From the NCBI RefSeq assembly GCF_002266465.3, contig NZ_CP029427.2:2978501-3042500 (forward strand): DNA of 64,000 nucleotides, in the 5' to 3' direction. The notes beneath the pieces were generated by a model, which saw nothing but the letters and a program-made list of their open reading frames with translations, had not been told where the DNA came from and made no database searches. Below are positions 47,227-56,125 of this stretch, piece by piece; positions within the stretch are counted from its first letter, which is position 1, and the number at the start of each line of letters is the position of its first letter. Source of the stretch: Bradyrhizobium symbiodeficiens. Lineage in GTDB: Bacteria; Pseudomonadota; Alphaproteobacteria; Rhizobiales; Xanthobacteraceae. Made by a program: the position numbers and the translations under genes.

Positions 47227-48456
47227 CTATGACGCCGCAGGCGCACTGCGCCCGATCGGCGCGCTCGTCCCCGAGATCGTCGATGTCGCGATCCATCGTG
47301 ACACGGCTGCGATGTCGTCGCCGTTGTCGCGGTAGGCGCGAAGCTGGAATTCGGCCGAGCTGCCGCGCTCCACGATGGTGCGGCAATGCTCGATCTCGGC
47401 TGTGCAGCCCAGCGCCTCGGCGTCCCCGGCGGTGTCGTCGATGATTCGGGAGAGCATCTCCGAGATCGCGACCGGCCCGTCCTTGGAGGCAAAGATGCAA
47501 TCGGTGCCGTAGCGCTGGGCGCGCCACTTGTTCTCCACCGCAATCGCGCGTTCGACCGCCGTGACCTCCTTCGACAGATGGGGTCGCAGATAGAGGTGGC
47601 GCGTCAGGCAGCGATAGAGCGAGGCGATGGCGACGGCGTCGTCGACCAAAGTGCAGGTGTCGGGCGCGCGAAGCTCGAGGGTCGGGTGCCGCATCGAGGG
47701 GCGCATCGCCCACCAGATGTGGCTCTCGTCGGGAATGACGCCGGAGCGCTGCAAGGCGCCAACATAGTCGTCGTAGTCCTGCCGGCTCTCGAACAGTTCG
47801 GGAAGGCCGGTGCGCGGCAGCTCGGAATAGGCGGCGAGACGGTAGCCCTTCAGTCCGGTCTTGTGCGAATTCCAGAACGGGGAGGACGCGGACAGCGCGA
47901 TGAACAGCGGCAGATCCGGCAGCATCGCCCGCATCACCGCCATGCGCTTCTCGGGATCGGGCAGCTGGACGTGCACATGCATACCGCACATCATGTTGCG
48001 ATGGCCAATGCTGCGCAGATCCTCGATCATGTCCTCATAGCGCGGCTTCGGGCTCGGCTGCGACATGCGCCACACCGCGGTCGGGTGCGTGCCGCAGGCC
48101 ATGATCACGAAACCATATTGCGCGGCGACATTGGCGACTTCGCGCCGCAGGAAGCGAAGCTCTTCGCGGGCGTCGTTGACGTCGACGTGGACGTTGGTGG
48201 CGACCTCGAGCTGAGATTGCAGCATCTCGCGCATGGCCTGGCCGCCGGTCGACCAGTTCGCCGACTCGAACAACTCGTTGGGCGTGTGGATCGCGACCTC
48301 GAAACTGCGGCGGTCGGCCAGGAAATACTCCTCCTCGATGCCGAAGGAGTATTCAGCTGCCTTGGCCCCGCCGCCAGCGGAGCGAATCACGAGATGCTGC
48401 TTGTCATCTGATGAATCGAGGCGCAGCAATTTCAATACATCCGAAGCAAAAGTCAT
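47227..48456 (-). CDS. GCS2-family carboxylate-amine ligase (YbdK-like)
   Basis: A 409-residue member of the glutamate-cysteine ligase 2 family. Typical stretches are YSFGIEEEYFLAD, MCGMHVHVQLPDPEKR, RLAAYSELPRTGLPELF and WWAMRPSMRHPTLELRAPDT. Characterised relatives join glutamate to cysteine or other amines with ATP. The ATG at 48456 is used here; a GTG at 48477 overlapping the upstream stop (GTGA) is an alternative. It follows a class II amidotransferase gene by 17 bp, a pairing similar to EgtA/EgtC, but no other ergothioneine genes are in the window. Confidence 0.88.
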   Translation of the reverse strand: MTFASDVLKLLRLDSSDDKQHLVIRSAGGGAKAAEYSFGIEEEYFLADRRSFEVAIHTPNELFESANWSTGGQAMREMLQSQLEVATNVHVDVNDAREELRFLRREVANVAAQYGFVIMACGTHPTAVWRMSQPSPKPRYEDMIEDLRSIGHRNMMCGMHVHVQLPDPEKRMAVMRAMLPDLPLFIALSASSPFWNSHKTGLKGYRLAAYSELPRTGLPELFESRQDYDDYVGALQRSGVIPDESHIWWAMRPSMRHPTLELRAPDTCTLVDDAVAIASLYRCLTRHLYLRPHLSKEVTAVERAIAVENKWRAQRYGTDCIFASKDGPVAISEMLSRIIDDTAGDAEALGCTAEIEHCRTIVERGSSAEFQLRAYRDNGDDIAAVSRWIATSTISGTSAPIGRSAPAAS

Positions 48457-48473
48457 GTCCCACCCGGCAAAAA

Positions 48474-49301
48474 TCACCTGCGGGCACTAATCCTTCTGGC
48501 AGGGACGGGTTCCCTGTCGGCGCTACCGCAAATTGTCGCGTCGAACGGAACGATCTTCACGCTTTCGGACGCGCGGGCGATCAGCGCGTGATTTGGCGGC
48601 ACTTCGATCCAGTCCGATTCCTTGTCGAACGGTTCGGACACGACGATGACCTGACCGCCGTCTTCCCGGTAATAGAGCGTGTTCGCGGCGTCGTTGACCG
48701 CAACGCGGAAGGCATAGAGATCCCGGCCGTTGGCGATCGCACTGGTGAAGCGCAGCCGTTCGCGCAGATTGCCTTCGTTGACAAGGCCGACCAGGGCCTG
48801 CAGCACGCGCCGCGTCGCTCCAAGCGGGTCGCCGTCGAGGCCGGCACCCATCATCGCCAGGAACACGGCTTCCGAATCAGTCGTGCCCAGCCGCGACGGA
48901 TAATAAGCATCGGGGATCAGCGCCTCGACCTTGCGCCGCAGCCGATTCCAGCTCCCGACGAATCCGTTGTGCATGAACATCCAGTGGCCGCAGGCAAAGG
49001 GATGGCAATTCTGCCGCGTCACCGCCGTGCCGGTCGCGGCCCGCACGTGCGCGAAGAACAAATGCGAGCGCAGATGCCGGCAGAGGTAGCGCAGGTTTTC
49101 GTCGGACCACGCCGGCCGCGTCTCGCGATAGAGCCCGGGCTCCGGATGCTCGCCGTACCAGCCGAGACCGAATCCGTCGCCGTTGGAGCCCGCCGTGGAT
49201 TGCAGCGAGCGGATGCTTTGCGCGACCAGCGAATGTTCGGGCTCGGTGACGAAAGGCTCGAACGAGGTGGTCTCGCCCCGGTATGCGATCCAGCGGCACA
49301 T
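48474..49301 (-). CDS. Class II glutamine amidotransferase (EgtC/YafJ-like)
   Basis: A 275-residue Ntn-type amidotransferase. After removal of Met the N-terminal nucleophile is Cys2 (MCRWIAYRGE). Other family stretches are GDGFGLGWYGEH, FAHVRAATGTAV, CHPFACGHWMFMHNGFVG and RLGTTDSEAVFLAM. Such proteins hydrolyse gamma-glutamyl bonds; EgtC removes glutamate in ergothioneine synthesis. It lies directly upstream of the GCS2-type ligase, so the two may add and remove a gamma-glutamyl group on the same substrate. The start was fixed by the required Cys2. Confidence 0.9.
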   Translation of the reverse strand: MCRWIAYRGETTSFEPFVTEPEHSLVAQSIRSLQSTAGSNGDGFGLGWYGEHPEPGLYRETRPAWSDENLRYLCRHLRSHLFFAHVRAATGTAVTRQNCHPFACGHWMFMHNGFVGSWNRLRRKVEALIPDAYYPSRLGTTDSEAVFLAMMGAGLDGDPLGATRRVLQALVGLVNEGNLRERLRFTSAIANGRDLYAFRVAVNDAANTLYYREDGGQVIVVSEPFDKESDWIEVPPNHALIARASESVKIVPFDATICGSADREPVPARRISARR

Positions 49302-49543
49302 GAGGTTCCTGTCGGGGATATGTCCTGACAGCACCAACAAATATGCCCGGGCTGCGTTCCCGGCGAGATCCGGGCCGCCCGCACCGCTAGGGCGTGTACT
49401 CGTAAACCCGATCAGCCCGCGCGGAGGCGGCGCCTTGTCCATTCCGTTTTCAATAGCGGACAGGGCCAGGTCGCACCAGCTGGTCGGCTAAGGGGCCGGA
49501 AGGAGACCTCTGCTCGCAAGTTAGCAATGAAGTCCTGGTCACA

Positions 49544-51055
49544 TCATCGATCGCGGACGCCAGCCTTTCTGAGCCCATCGACGATGTCATCGTACTCACG
49601 GCGAAACTGCGGATTGCTCGAACGCGCGTAGCCCACTTGACGGAACCACTGGACCGTGAAGTCCGGCCGGACTGCATTTAATTCGGCTATCATTTGGTGG
49701 GCCATTTCCAGTTGGCCCGTGGCTTCATAAGCTGAAATCAGATCCGCATACGGCATCCAGTTCAATTTGTTCAGATTGATCGAGCGCCTGCATTCCTCAA
49801 TGGCTTCGTTGTATTGGCGCACATGCACGTGGGCATGACAAAGGAAGAAGTGCCAAACGTCAGCGGACGGATCTTTGGGGCTTAGGCGCAAGGCGATCTG
49901 GACCGGGGAGAATGCTTCGTGCGCGCGTCCCGCCGTGACAAATGCGATTCCCTTTGTTGCATGCGCGACCGGCGAATTGGGGTCGATTTCCAGAGCGGCG
50001 TCGAATTCAGGCAACGCTCTCTCGGGATCTCCGTATAGCAAAGTGTTTCCCTTGGTTACGTGCGCGTTTGCACTCGCCGGGCGTTTGGCAAGCACTCGAT
50101 CAACCAAGCTGGTCGCAATCTTCTTGTCTTCCATCACGGACGTTGACGATCCGGAGAGCACGCCACTGACGATGCACCACGCTTTCCCGAGCATTGCGTC
50201 AATGTTGTCTGGATCGAGGCGCAGCGCGCTGTCAAACAAGTCCATTGCCTGCGCGTTCGTAACCTTGGTTTGAGGTTGATAGACCTTCGCCCAGCCGCGC
50301 ATGCTGAAATCCTTAGCATCTGGATTCGTTGGCGGGTCCATCAGGCTGCGTCGGCTTTCGGCCTGGATGAGTTCAACGTTGAGAGAGCGGGCGAGCCGCG
50401 CCGTGACTTGCTCCTGCAAGTCGGCGAGATTCATCCGATCGCCGTCAAAACGATCCGACCAGACGTCGCGACCGGTCGAAAGGTCAGCGAGCGACACGTT
50501 CATCCGGACCCGATCTCCGGCCCGTTGCACGGCGCCCTGTACGGCCCATCTAATACCAAGGTCCTTGCCCAGCGTCTTGAGATCCACCTGCTTGTTCTTG
50601 TAGGTAAAAGCCGTCCCGCGCCCGATCACGAATGTATCGGGCATTTGCGCGAGGTCGGTCGTCAGATCGGTCGTAATACCGTCGGCGAAATAATCCTGCT
50701 CTGCATCGTTGTTGAGGTTTGCGAATGGCAGGACGACGAGGGACAAACGGGGAGCAAGGTCGGGCCGGGCCGTAGCCTGTTTTTGCGTCTTTTGGCTTTC
50801 TGGAAACACATCTGTGCGGAGCGTCTTCCAAACAGTCCAGTAACCGACCAGGCCGCCCGCGATTGCACCGACGGCGGCAATAGAGGCGAGCGCACCGGCG
50901 ATCACCTGCAATCGTGCTCGCAGGCGAACCTTTAAATTGCGGTCGGATGGCGACTTCCCAGACTGCTCCTTGTCGGATACCGCTTTGTCGGGCGGCTCAT
51001 CATCGGATGGCGGCGGTTTGCCAGATGGGTCGTTGGAGACTTCCGAGTTTGTCAC
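49544..51055 (-). CDS. Membrane-anchored TolB-like/TPR protein
   Basis: A 503-residue protein. A charged, Pro/Ser-rich cytoplasmic N-terminus (about 1-45) is followed by one membrane segment (about 52-75, GALASIAAVGAIAGGLVGYW), a TolB N-terminal/FlgO-like domain (about 103-235; LVVLPFANLNNDAEQDYFAD, WAVQGAVQRAGDRVRM) and TPR-like repeats to the end. In many rhizobia this module is fused to an adenylate cyclase domain; here none is present. The GTG at 51055 has GGAGG 5 nt upstream and is preferred to a GTG 14 codons upstream. Function unknown, perhaps protein-protein contacts outside the inner membrane. Confidence 0.85.
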   Translation of the reverse strand: MTNSEVSNDPSGKPPPSDDEPPDKAVSDKEQSGKSPSDRNLKVRLRARLQVIAGALASIAAVGAIAGGLVGYWTVWKTLRTDVFPESQKTQKQATARPDLAPRLSLVVLPFANLNNDAEQDYFADGITTDLTTDLAQMPDTFVIGRGTAFTYKNKQVDLKTLGKDLGIRWAVQGAVQRAGDRVRMNVSLADLSTGRDVWSDRFDGDRMNLADLQEQVTARLARSLNVELIQAESRRSLMDPPTNPDAKDFSMRGWAKVYQPQTKVTNAQAMDLFDSALRLDPDNIDAMLGKAWCIVSGVLSGSSTSVMEDKKIATSLVDRVLAKRPASANAHVTKGNTLLYGDPERALPEFDAALEIDPNSPVAHATKGIAFVTAGRAHEAFSPVQIALRLSPKDPSADVWHFFLCHAHVHVRQYNEAIEECRRSINLNKLNWMPYADLISAYEATGQLEMAHQMIAELNAVRPDFTVQWFRQVGYARSSNPQFRREYDDIVDGLRKAGVRDR

Positions 51056-51289
51056 CGCTGCCTCCGCGCACAGGTCACACGTCCGGACTTCTAACACTAG
51101 CAGTTGCGCGGCTTCAGGTCGGTCAAGACTTCTGACTCATTCGCGCTTTTTTTCTAAAGTGTCGCCTCGACAATCGCTGGTCGACGAAGATCCGAATAGA
51201 TGTCCGGTTGGGGTCCCAAGCCGCCAAACACTTTCAGGGGCGGAGACTTCCGCTTTGCGTTGCTAAGCTGAACTTTATGAGGACACGCG

Positions 51290-51886
51290 CTAGTCCCGGC
51301 CACTGAGCGTTTCGCGATAAGCCTTGCCGTAGGGATAAAAATGCTCCTTGCGGCCCTGATCCCAGAGCGCCTTGAATCCGGGCGCGGTGATGTCCCAATC
51401 CGGGCGGCACTTCATGCTGACGGCCCTGAGGTCCTGGCGCAGTTCCTCCATGGTCGGACGCCCGAAGAACCAGTAGCCGTTGTAAATCTTGTGAACGACG
51501 AGGCGGGGCTCCAGCACGACGACATGCGGGATCATGGGATTGTGGACGGGATCGGTGTATTCGGCGATGTCGAGGTCCTTCTGGACGATCCGCCTGGGGT
51601 CCGAGAGGAAGGGCCAGTGCGCGCCGGCGCCGCTGCGATATTCATTGGTCTCGGTGATGGTGTCGGTCGTGATCGTGACCAGCCGGCAATAGCCGACCTC
51701 CATCTCGCGATGGAGCTGAACCAGCCCTTCGGTCTGGCGACGATCCTTCGGGCAGAATCCGCCGCGGCCGAGCACGACGATCATGGGATCGTCCCCCTGC
51801 AACTCGGAGAGTTTGCGGTGCTTTGCGGTGTGGTCGCTGAGTTCGTAATCCGGGAAGGTCACGCCCGGCATGATGTCAGTTCGCAT
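51290..51886 (-). CDS. Peroxiredoxin-like thioredoxin-fold protein (AhpC/TSA family)
   Basis: A 198-residue protein. The N-terminal pattern PGVTFPDYELSDHTAKHRKL and VVLGRGGFCPKDRRQ place a single candidate peroxidatic cysteine at C45, in a variant of the usual PxxxTxxC motif. No resolving cysteine is obvious. It may reduce peroxides or only keep the fold. It ends 168-232 bp from the TPR gene and starts 32 bp after the stop of the MOSC fusion gene on the same strand, so co-transcription is likely. Confidence 0.84.
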   Translation of the reverse strand: MRTDIMPGVTFPDYELSDHTAKHRKLSELQGDDPMIVVLGRGGFCPKDRRQTEGLVQLHREMEVGYCRLVTITTDTITETNEYRSGAGAHWPFLSDPRRIVQKDLDIAEYTDPVHNPMIPHVVVLEPRLVVHKIYNGYWFFGRPTMEELRQDLRAVSMKCRPDWDITAPGFKALWDQGRKEHFYPYGKAYRETLSGRD

Positions 51887-51918
51887 CGAACACTCCCGTG
51901 TCTATCGCTGGTTCATCT

Positions 51919-53664
51919 CTAGAGATCGATTACGACGTCGCCTTGCGGTCGTGCGCAGCAGATCAGCAGATTTCCCTCCGCGGGCGGGTCGAGTGGATCC
52001 GCCGTGTAGATGACCTCTCCGGCCACGAGCCCGCTCTCGCAGTTGTGGCAAACCCCCGTCCGACACGACCAGCGCACCGGGACATCGCATGCCTCGGCGA
52101 GCTCGAGCAGGTTGGCGTAGGAGGGCCCCCAGCAGACATTGAGGCCGCTGCGGGCGAACGACACCATCGGACCCGGGCCGCGTGCTCCTGCCGGCTGATG
52201 TGGAGTCGTCTTCGGCGCGGCGGCGATACCCGGTGTCAGCGAGGGCTTGCTACCGAACAGCTCGGTGTGGATGCGATCGGGCGCGACGCCCAGCGCGGCG
52301 AGGCCGATGGTGAGATCGCTCATGAAGGCCGTCGGTCCGCAGAGATAGAAATCGCCGTCCCTGGGAACGTCGAGCATCTGGAGCCGCTGTCGATCCAGAC
52401 GACCCGCGCTGTCGAAGTCGGCTCCTGGACGGTCGGCCGGATCGGGTGCGCTGAAGCAGACATGGCTGTGATGATGCGCCAATCCCGCAAGAAGTTCGCG
52501 CGCTTCGGCAGCGAATGGATGCTCACGGCCGTTGCGTGTGCCATGCAGCCACCAGACGTCCCGCGTCGTGCGTTCCGCGGCGAGGGCGTGCAGCATGGCG
52601 AGCACCGGCGTCACGCCGATGCCCGCGCTCAGCAGCACCACAGGCCGCGCATCGGAGTGGAGCGTGAAGCTGCCGCGCGGCGCACCGACCGGCACGATAT
52701 CGCCAGCCTGGATCGTCTCGGCGACATAGAAGCTGGCCGCGCCGTGCGCCTCGCGCTTGATGCTGATGCGATAGGATGCGGCGTCGGCGCGGCTCGACAG
52801 CGAATAGCTGCGCGTCATCGCCGATGGCCCCAGCCGCACGACGACGAATTGACCGGGCAGGGCGGCTGCCGACGGCTGTCCATCAGCGGGCTCGAGGATC
52901 AGCGAGGTCACGCTGGCACTTTCGGCGATCTTGCGCGACACGCGGAACGGGCGGAAGCCGCGCCAGGCCGGCGCCGGACCAGCGGTTGGGCCGAGCCCGG
53001 CGTTTCCCGCGGCGGCGCTGTCCTTCTGCGCGAGCAGCGCTGCAAAGGAGTGATTCCAGCCGCGGCTCAGCGCCGGAATTTTCAGCGCGCGCGCGAGGCG
53101 CTCGGGCGGATGAGGGGGCAAGTAAAGCAGCGCATCGATCTCGGCTACGCTCATGCCTTCCGGACCGCTTTCGACCTGCACGATCTTGTCGCCGGCCTCG
53201 ACGTCGCCTTCCTCGATGACACGGAAGTAGAAGCCTGGCCGGCCGTGCTTGACGAGCAGCGCGGGCATATCGGGCTCGTCCATGCGAATGCCGAGCCGGT
53301 AACAGGTGACGCGCGGCTGCGTGACCTCGAACAGAGCCGATCCGATCCTGTAGCGATCACCGATGCAGACCTCGGTGTCGGCCAGGCCCTCGACGGTGAA
53401 ATTCTCGCCGAATTGGCCATGAACGAGGTCGGAACGGCCGAGATGTTTCTGCCAGTATCGATAGGACTCGTCCTGATAGACGAAGACGGCGCGCTGCTCG
53501 CCGCCGTGACCCGCCGTATCTCCCTGACCGTCGCCGTCGATGTTGAGCCGGCGTACATGGCGCGGGCCTGTGACGGAAGTCTTCCAGATCCCGGTATGGA
53601 CGGTCCTGCCTTGCCAGGCGACGTCGCGCGGCAGGCCGACATTGAGGGAGAGCAGACGAGCCAT
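51919..53664 (-). CDS. MOSC domain-ferredoxin reductase-[2Fe-2S] ferredoxin fusion
   Basis: A 581-residue three-part protein. Residues about 1-210 form a YiiM-like MOSC domain (HGGEQRAVFVYQ, QFGENFTVEGL, QPRVTCYRLG with the molybdenum-ligand cysteine C121). Residues about 240-480 form an FNR-type flavin/NAD(P)H module (TRSYSLSS, GAPRGSF, LLSAGIGVTPVLAML, DFYLCGPTAFM). The C-terminus is a plant-type ferredoxin with C534, C539, C542 and C569 or C570. It should be a self-sufficient molybdenum reductase. E. coli YiiM reduces N-hydroxylated bases with separate partners; a similar substrate is inferred. Start ATG 53664 has GAGG upstream. Confidence 0.9.
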   Translation of the reverse strand: MARLLSLNVGLPRDVAWQGRTVHTGIWKTSVTGPRHVRRLNIDGDGQGDTAGHGGEQRAVFVYQDESYRYWQKHLGRSDLVHGQFGENFTVEGLADTEVCIGDRYRIGSALFEVTQPRVTCYRLGIRMDEPDMPALLVKHGRPGFYFRVIEEGDVEAGDKIVQVESGPEGMSVAEIDALLYLPPHPPERLARALKIPALSRGWNHSFAALLAQKDSAAAGNAGLGPTAGPAPAWRGFRPFRVSRKIAESASVTSLILEPADGQPSAAALPGQFVVVRLGPSAMTRSYSLSSRADAASYRISIKREAHGAASFYVAETIQAGDIVPVGAPRGSFTLHSDARPVVLLSAGIGVTPVLAMLHALAAERTTRDVWWLHGTRNGREHPFAAEARELLAGLAHHHSHVCFSAPDPADRPGADFDSAGRLDRQRLQMLDVPRDGDFYLCGPTAFMSDLTIGLAALGVAPDRIHTELFGSKPSLTPGIAAAPKTTPHQPAGARGPGPMVSFARSGLNVCWGPSYANLLELAEACDVPVRWSCRTGVCHNCESGLVAGEVIYTADPLDPPAEGNLLICCARPQGDVVIDL

Positions 53665-53844
53665 GGACTTTCCTCGGCCAAAACCACCGTGCCTGCGCAA
53701 TTTGGCGAATTCCAGATTGCGGCAGCCGTCAATCTGCACCCGGATCGTGGTTTTGGCCCGTTAGTGGTTGTTAGACGTTGCGAGAGTGCCTTGTCTGCGG
53801 CCGTCCGCGCGCCGATCTGTGAGACGAGAAACGGGAGAGGCGAA

Positions 53845-54225
53845 ATGGATGATCAAGTGACACTGGCAGCGCTCAGGCGCCATTGGGACGCCTCGGATGC
53901 GAACGATTTCGAAGCCGAGCACGATATCTATCGCGAGGACGCCGTGCTCGACTATCCGCAGTCGGGTGAGCGGATCCGCGGCCGCAGCAACATCCGGGAA
54001 AGCCGGACGGTGCAGCCGAACAAGAAGCGCTTCACGGTTCGGCGGATCATCGGCGGCGGTGATCTCTGGGTAAGCGAGTTCGCGCTGAGCTATGACGGGG
54101 TGCCGTCCTATGTCGTCAGCATCATGGAATTCCGCGACGGCCTCGTGGCACACGAAACGCAATATTTCGGCGACCGGTTCGACCCCGGACCGTCCCGTGC
54201 GCATCTCGTCGAGCGGGTGGGATAG
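53845..54225 (+). CDS. NTF2-like (SnoaL-type) protein
   Basis: A 126-residue cone-fold protein (LRRHWDASDANDFEAEHDIY, EDAVLDYPQSGERIRGRSNI, EFRDGLVAHETQYFGD), typical of SnoaL/ketosteroid-isomerase-like proteins. Function cannot be assigned. The ATG at 53845 is preceded by GGGAGAGG; the long open frame upstream on this strand is antisense to the MOSC fusion gene and was not used. It is divergent from that gene. Confidence 0.85.
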   Translation: MDDQVTLAALRRHWDASDANDFEAEHDIYREDAVLDYPQSGERIRGRSNIRESRTVQPNKKRFTVRRIIGGGDLWVSEFALSYDGVPSYVVSIMEFRDGLVAHETQYFGDRFDPGPSRAHLVERVG

Positions 54226-54625
54226 GTTGGGCGGCAGGGCAATCGCATATGGCGGGCACGATGCGGCGGCATTGACCGTCGGCTGCCTCTCCCGCAGGCG
54301 GAGCAAGCCCACGGTCCTCGTGAAATCCATATGTGCCTGGTTGGCACACCATTGCGTAACCAAGCCCGGCAACATGGAACCGATGCGGCGGCTGGTCGCA
54401 GTCATCTCGCCTTGATTCCGACAGACCCACCTTTATCTCTGACACGAACAAGAATCCGGGCCCCTCTGGCGAGGACGCCGACCTGGTCGGCAAACCTCGC
54501 GATGTCGGATGACCTGTCCCGCGCGAATGCGATGGATTGGCCGATTGTCGGGCCTCGTTCGTTCTCTCCGACCATTCGTCCCCATCGCAGCTCCGTGCGG
54601 TCATTTCGCAAACTGAGGAGCAACG
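54226..54625. other. Intergenic stretch without a supported gene
   Basis: 400 bp between the NTF2-like gene and the TerB-like gene. It should hold the promoter of the four-gene Ter-like cluster. No convincing open frame, repeat or hairpin was seen. Confidence 0.5.
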
Positions 54626-55093
54626 ATGACTGACGCCAAGCATTCAAATCCCATCGAGATCACGGAACCGTCCAGCCTGAACGAGCAGGCTGCCGCCGCG
54701 CTGGTGATCGTGGGCGCGCTGGTCGCGGTTGCCGACCGGCGCGTCTCGCCGGTCGAGCGCGACGAGGTGGTCCGCTTCGTCAGGGACCGCAAGCTGGCGC
54801 CGCACATTCCGGAGGAACGGCTCTATGCCATGTTCGACGAACTCGCCGAACGGCTCGAAGAGCCGGATTTCGCCAATGTCGTGATCGACACGCTGCGGCC
54901 GGTTTCGAACCTGCCGCTGTCGTCCCATCTGATCGAGCTGTCGGAGCGCGTTGCTGCGGCGGACGAGGACGTCCATCCCCATGAAGTGCAGGCGATCAAA
55001 TTGTTGCGCCTGCTGACGCTGGTGCTGCCGCGCGCGAAGCAGGTCAACCCGCGTAAGGAGCGCATCGAACAGCCGTTGGCTGAAGAGGAGTAG
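54626..55093 (+). CDS. TerB-family (tellurite resistance-like) protein
   Basis: A 155-residue helical protein with the TerB-like pattern (AAALVIVGALVAVADRRVSP, ERDEVVRFV, AAADEDVHPHEVQAIKLLRL), in which acidic residues usually bind metal ions. It is cytoplasmic. It starts a four-gene same-strand cluster with a membrane protein, a TerC-type protein and a UPF0114 protein. AGGAG lies about 6 nt upstream of the ATG. Confidence 0.87.
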   Translation: MTDAKHSNPIEITEPSSLNEQAAAALVIVGALVAVADRRVSPVERDEVVRFVRDRKLAPHIPEERLYAMFDELAERLEEPDFANVVIDTLRPVSNLPLSSHLIELSERVAAADEDVHPHEVQAIKLLRLLTLVLPRAKQVNPRKERIEQPLAEEE

Positions 55094-55095
55094 GC

Positions 55096-55449
55096 ATGAG
55101 CGCAGCATCGAACGAGCGTCGCAATGAGGCCGCAGGTTCCGCCGGCGAGATGGCCGGCGGTGACCCGCGCCTGGACCAACTCGTCGACCGGCTGCCGCCA
55201 CGCATGGGTGACACGGTCACCTATCTGCTCAAACCATCGAACCGCTGGGTCAGAATTCCCTCGGGCGCGCTGCTCGTTGCCGGCGGCGTGCTTTCCTTCC
55301 TGCCGATTCTCGGCGTCTGGATGCTGCCGCTCGGCCTCGCGCTGCTTGCCGAGGACGTGCCTGCGCTGCGTTCGTCGCGTTCGAAGGTCCTGGATTGGGT
55401 CGAGCGGAAGAAGCCGCATTGGCTCGATCCGTCCACGCCAAAAAAATGA
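55096..55449 (+). CDS. Small membrane protein of the Ter-like cluster
   Basis: A 117-residue protein with two adjacent hydrophobic segments (about 55-86, ALLVAGGVLSFLPILGVW and LPLGLALLAEDVPAL) and a basic, tryptophan-containing tail (VLDWVERKKPHWLD). It begins 2 bp after the TerB-like gene and is 6 bp before terC, so co-translation is likely. Function unknown. Confidence 0.82.
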   Translation: MSAASNERRNEAAGSAGEMAGGDPRLDQLVDRLPPRMGDTVTYLLKPSNRWVRIPSGALLVAGGVLSFLPILGVWMLPLGLALLAEDVPALRSSRSKVLDWVERKKPHWLDPSTPKK

Positions 55450-55455
55450 TCGAAC

Positions 55456-56094
55456 ATGTTTGAATTCATCACGCCCGAAGCACTCACTGCGCTGCTTCAA
55501 GTCGTCCTGATCGACCTCGTACTCGCCGGCGACAATGCCGTCGTCATCGGCCTCGCCGCGGCGGGACTGCCGGCCGAGCAGCGCCGCCGCGCCATCATCG
55601 TCGGCATCGCCGCCGCCACCGTGCTGCGTATCGTCTTTGCCGGCGTGGCGACCCAGCTCCTGCAGGTGATCGGCCTGTTGCTCGCCGGCGGCGTGCTGCT
55701 GCTCTGGGTGTGCTGGAAGATGTGGCGCGAGCTGCGCGAGCAGGCCGCGCACTCGAAGGAACTCGCATTCGGCCATGGCGGCGGCGCGGCGGCTGCGCCG
55801 GCGCAGCGAAAGTCCTTCGGCCAGGCGGCGGTGCAGATCATCGCGGCCGACGTCTCGATGTCGCTCGACAACGTGCTCGCGGTCGCCGGTGCCGCGCGCG
55901 AACATCCCTACATTCTCGCCTTCGGCCTGTTGCTGTCGGTTGCAATGATGGGCGTCGCCGCGGACCTGCTCGGCCGCGTGCTCCAGAAGCAGCGCTGGAT
56001 CGCCTATGTCGGCCTCGCCATCATCATTTACGTCGCCTTCGAGATGATCTATCGGGGCTCGCTCGAGCTCGCACCCGTCATCGCGAGTCTCTGA
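55456..56094 (+). CDS. TerC-family membrane protein (YjbE-like)
   Basis: A 212-residue integral membrane protein with about seven helices and the TerC charge pairs (LIDLVLAGDNAVVIGLA, IAADVSMSLDNVLAVAGAA). TerC proteins are linked to metal-ion export, especially manganese in Bacillus, and to supplying metal to exported enzymes. A loop at about 105-125 is Gly/Ala-rich. It is third in the cluster. Confidence 0.93.
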   Translation: MFEFITPEALTALLQVVLIDLVLAGDNAVVIGLAAAGLPAEQRRRAIIVGIAAATVLRIVFAGVATQLLQVIGLLLAGGVLLLWVCWKMWRELREQAAHSKELAFGHGGGAAAAPAQRKSFGQAAVQIIAADVSMSLDNVLAVAGAAREHPYILAFGLLLSVAMMGVAADLLGRVLQKQRWIAYVGLAIIIYVAFEMIYRGSLELAPVIASL

Positions 56095-56125
56095 GGCGAT
56101 AATTTTCGGCAATCCGGAGTAATTC

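Noticed and set aside
51898..53844. A very long open frame on the plus strand opposite the MOSC fusion gene
   Set aside because: It is antisense to a well-supported gene and its translation shows no motif; only its last 126 codons (the NTF2-like protein) are real.
54342..54355. TGGCAC...TTGC pattern resembling a sigma-54 promoter before the TerB-like gene
   Set aside because: The spacing between the two boxes is 4 bases instead of the required 5, so the GG and GC elements are out of register.
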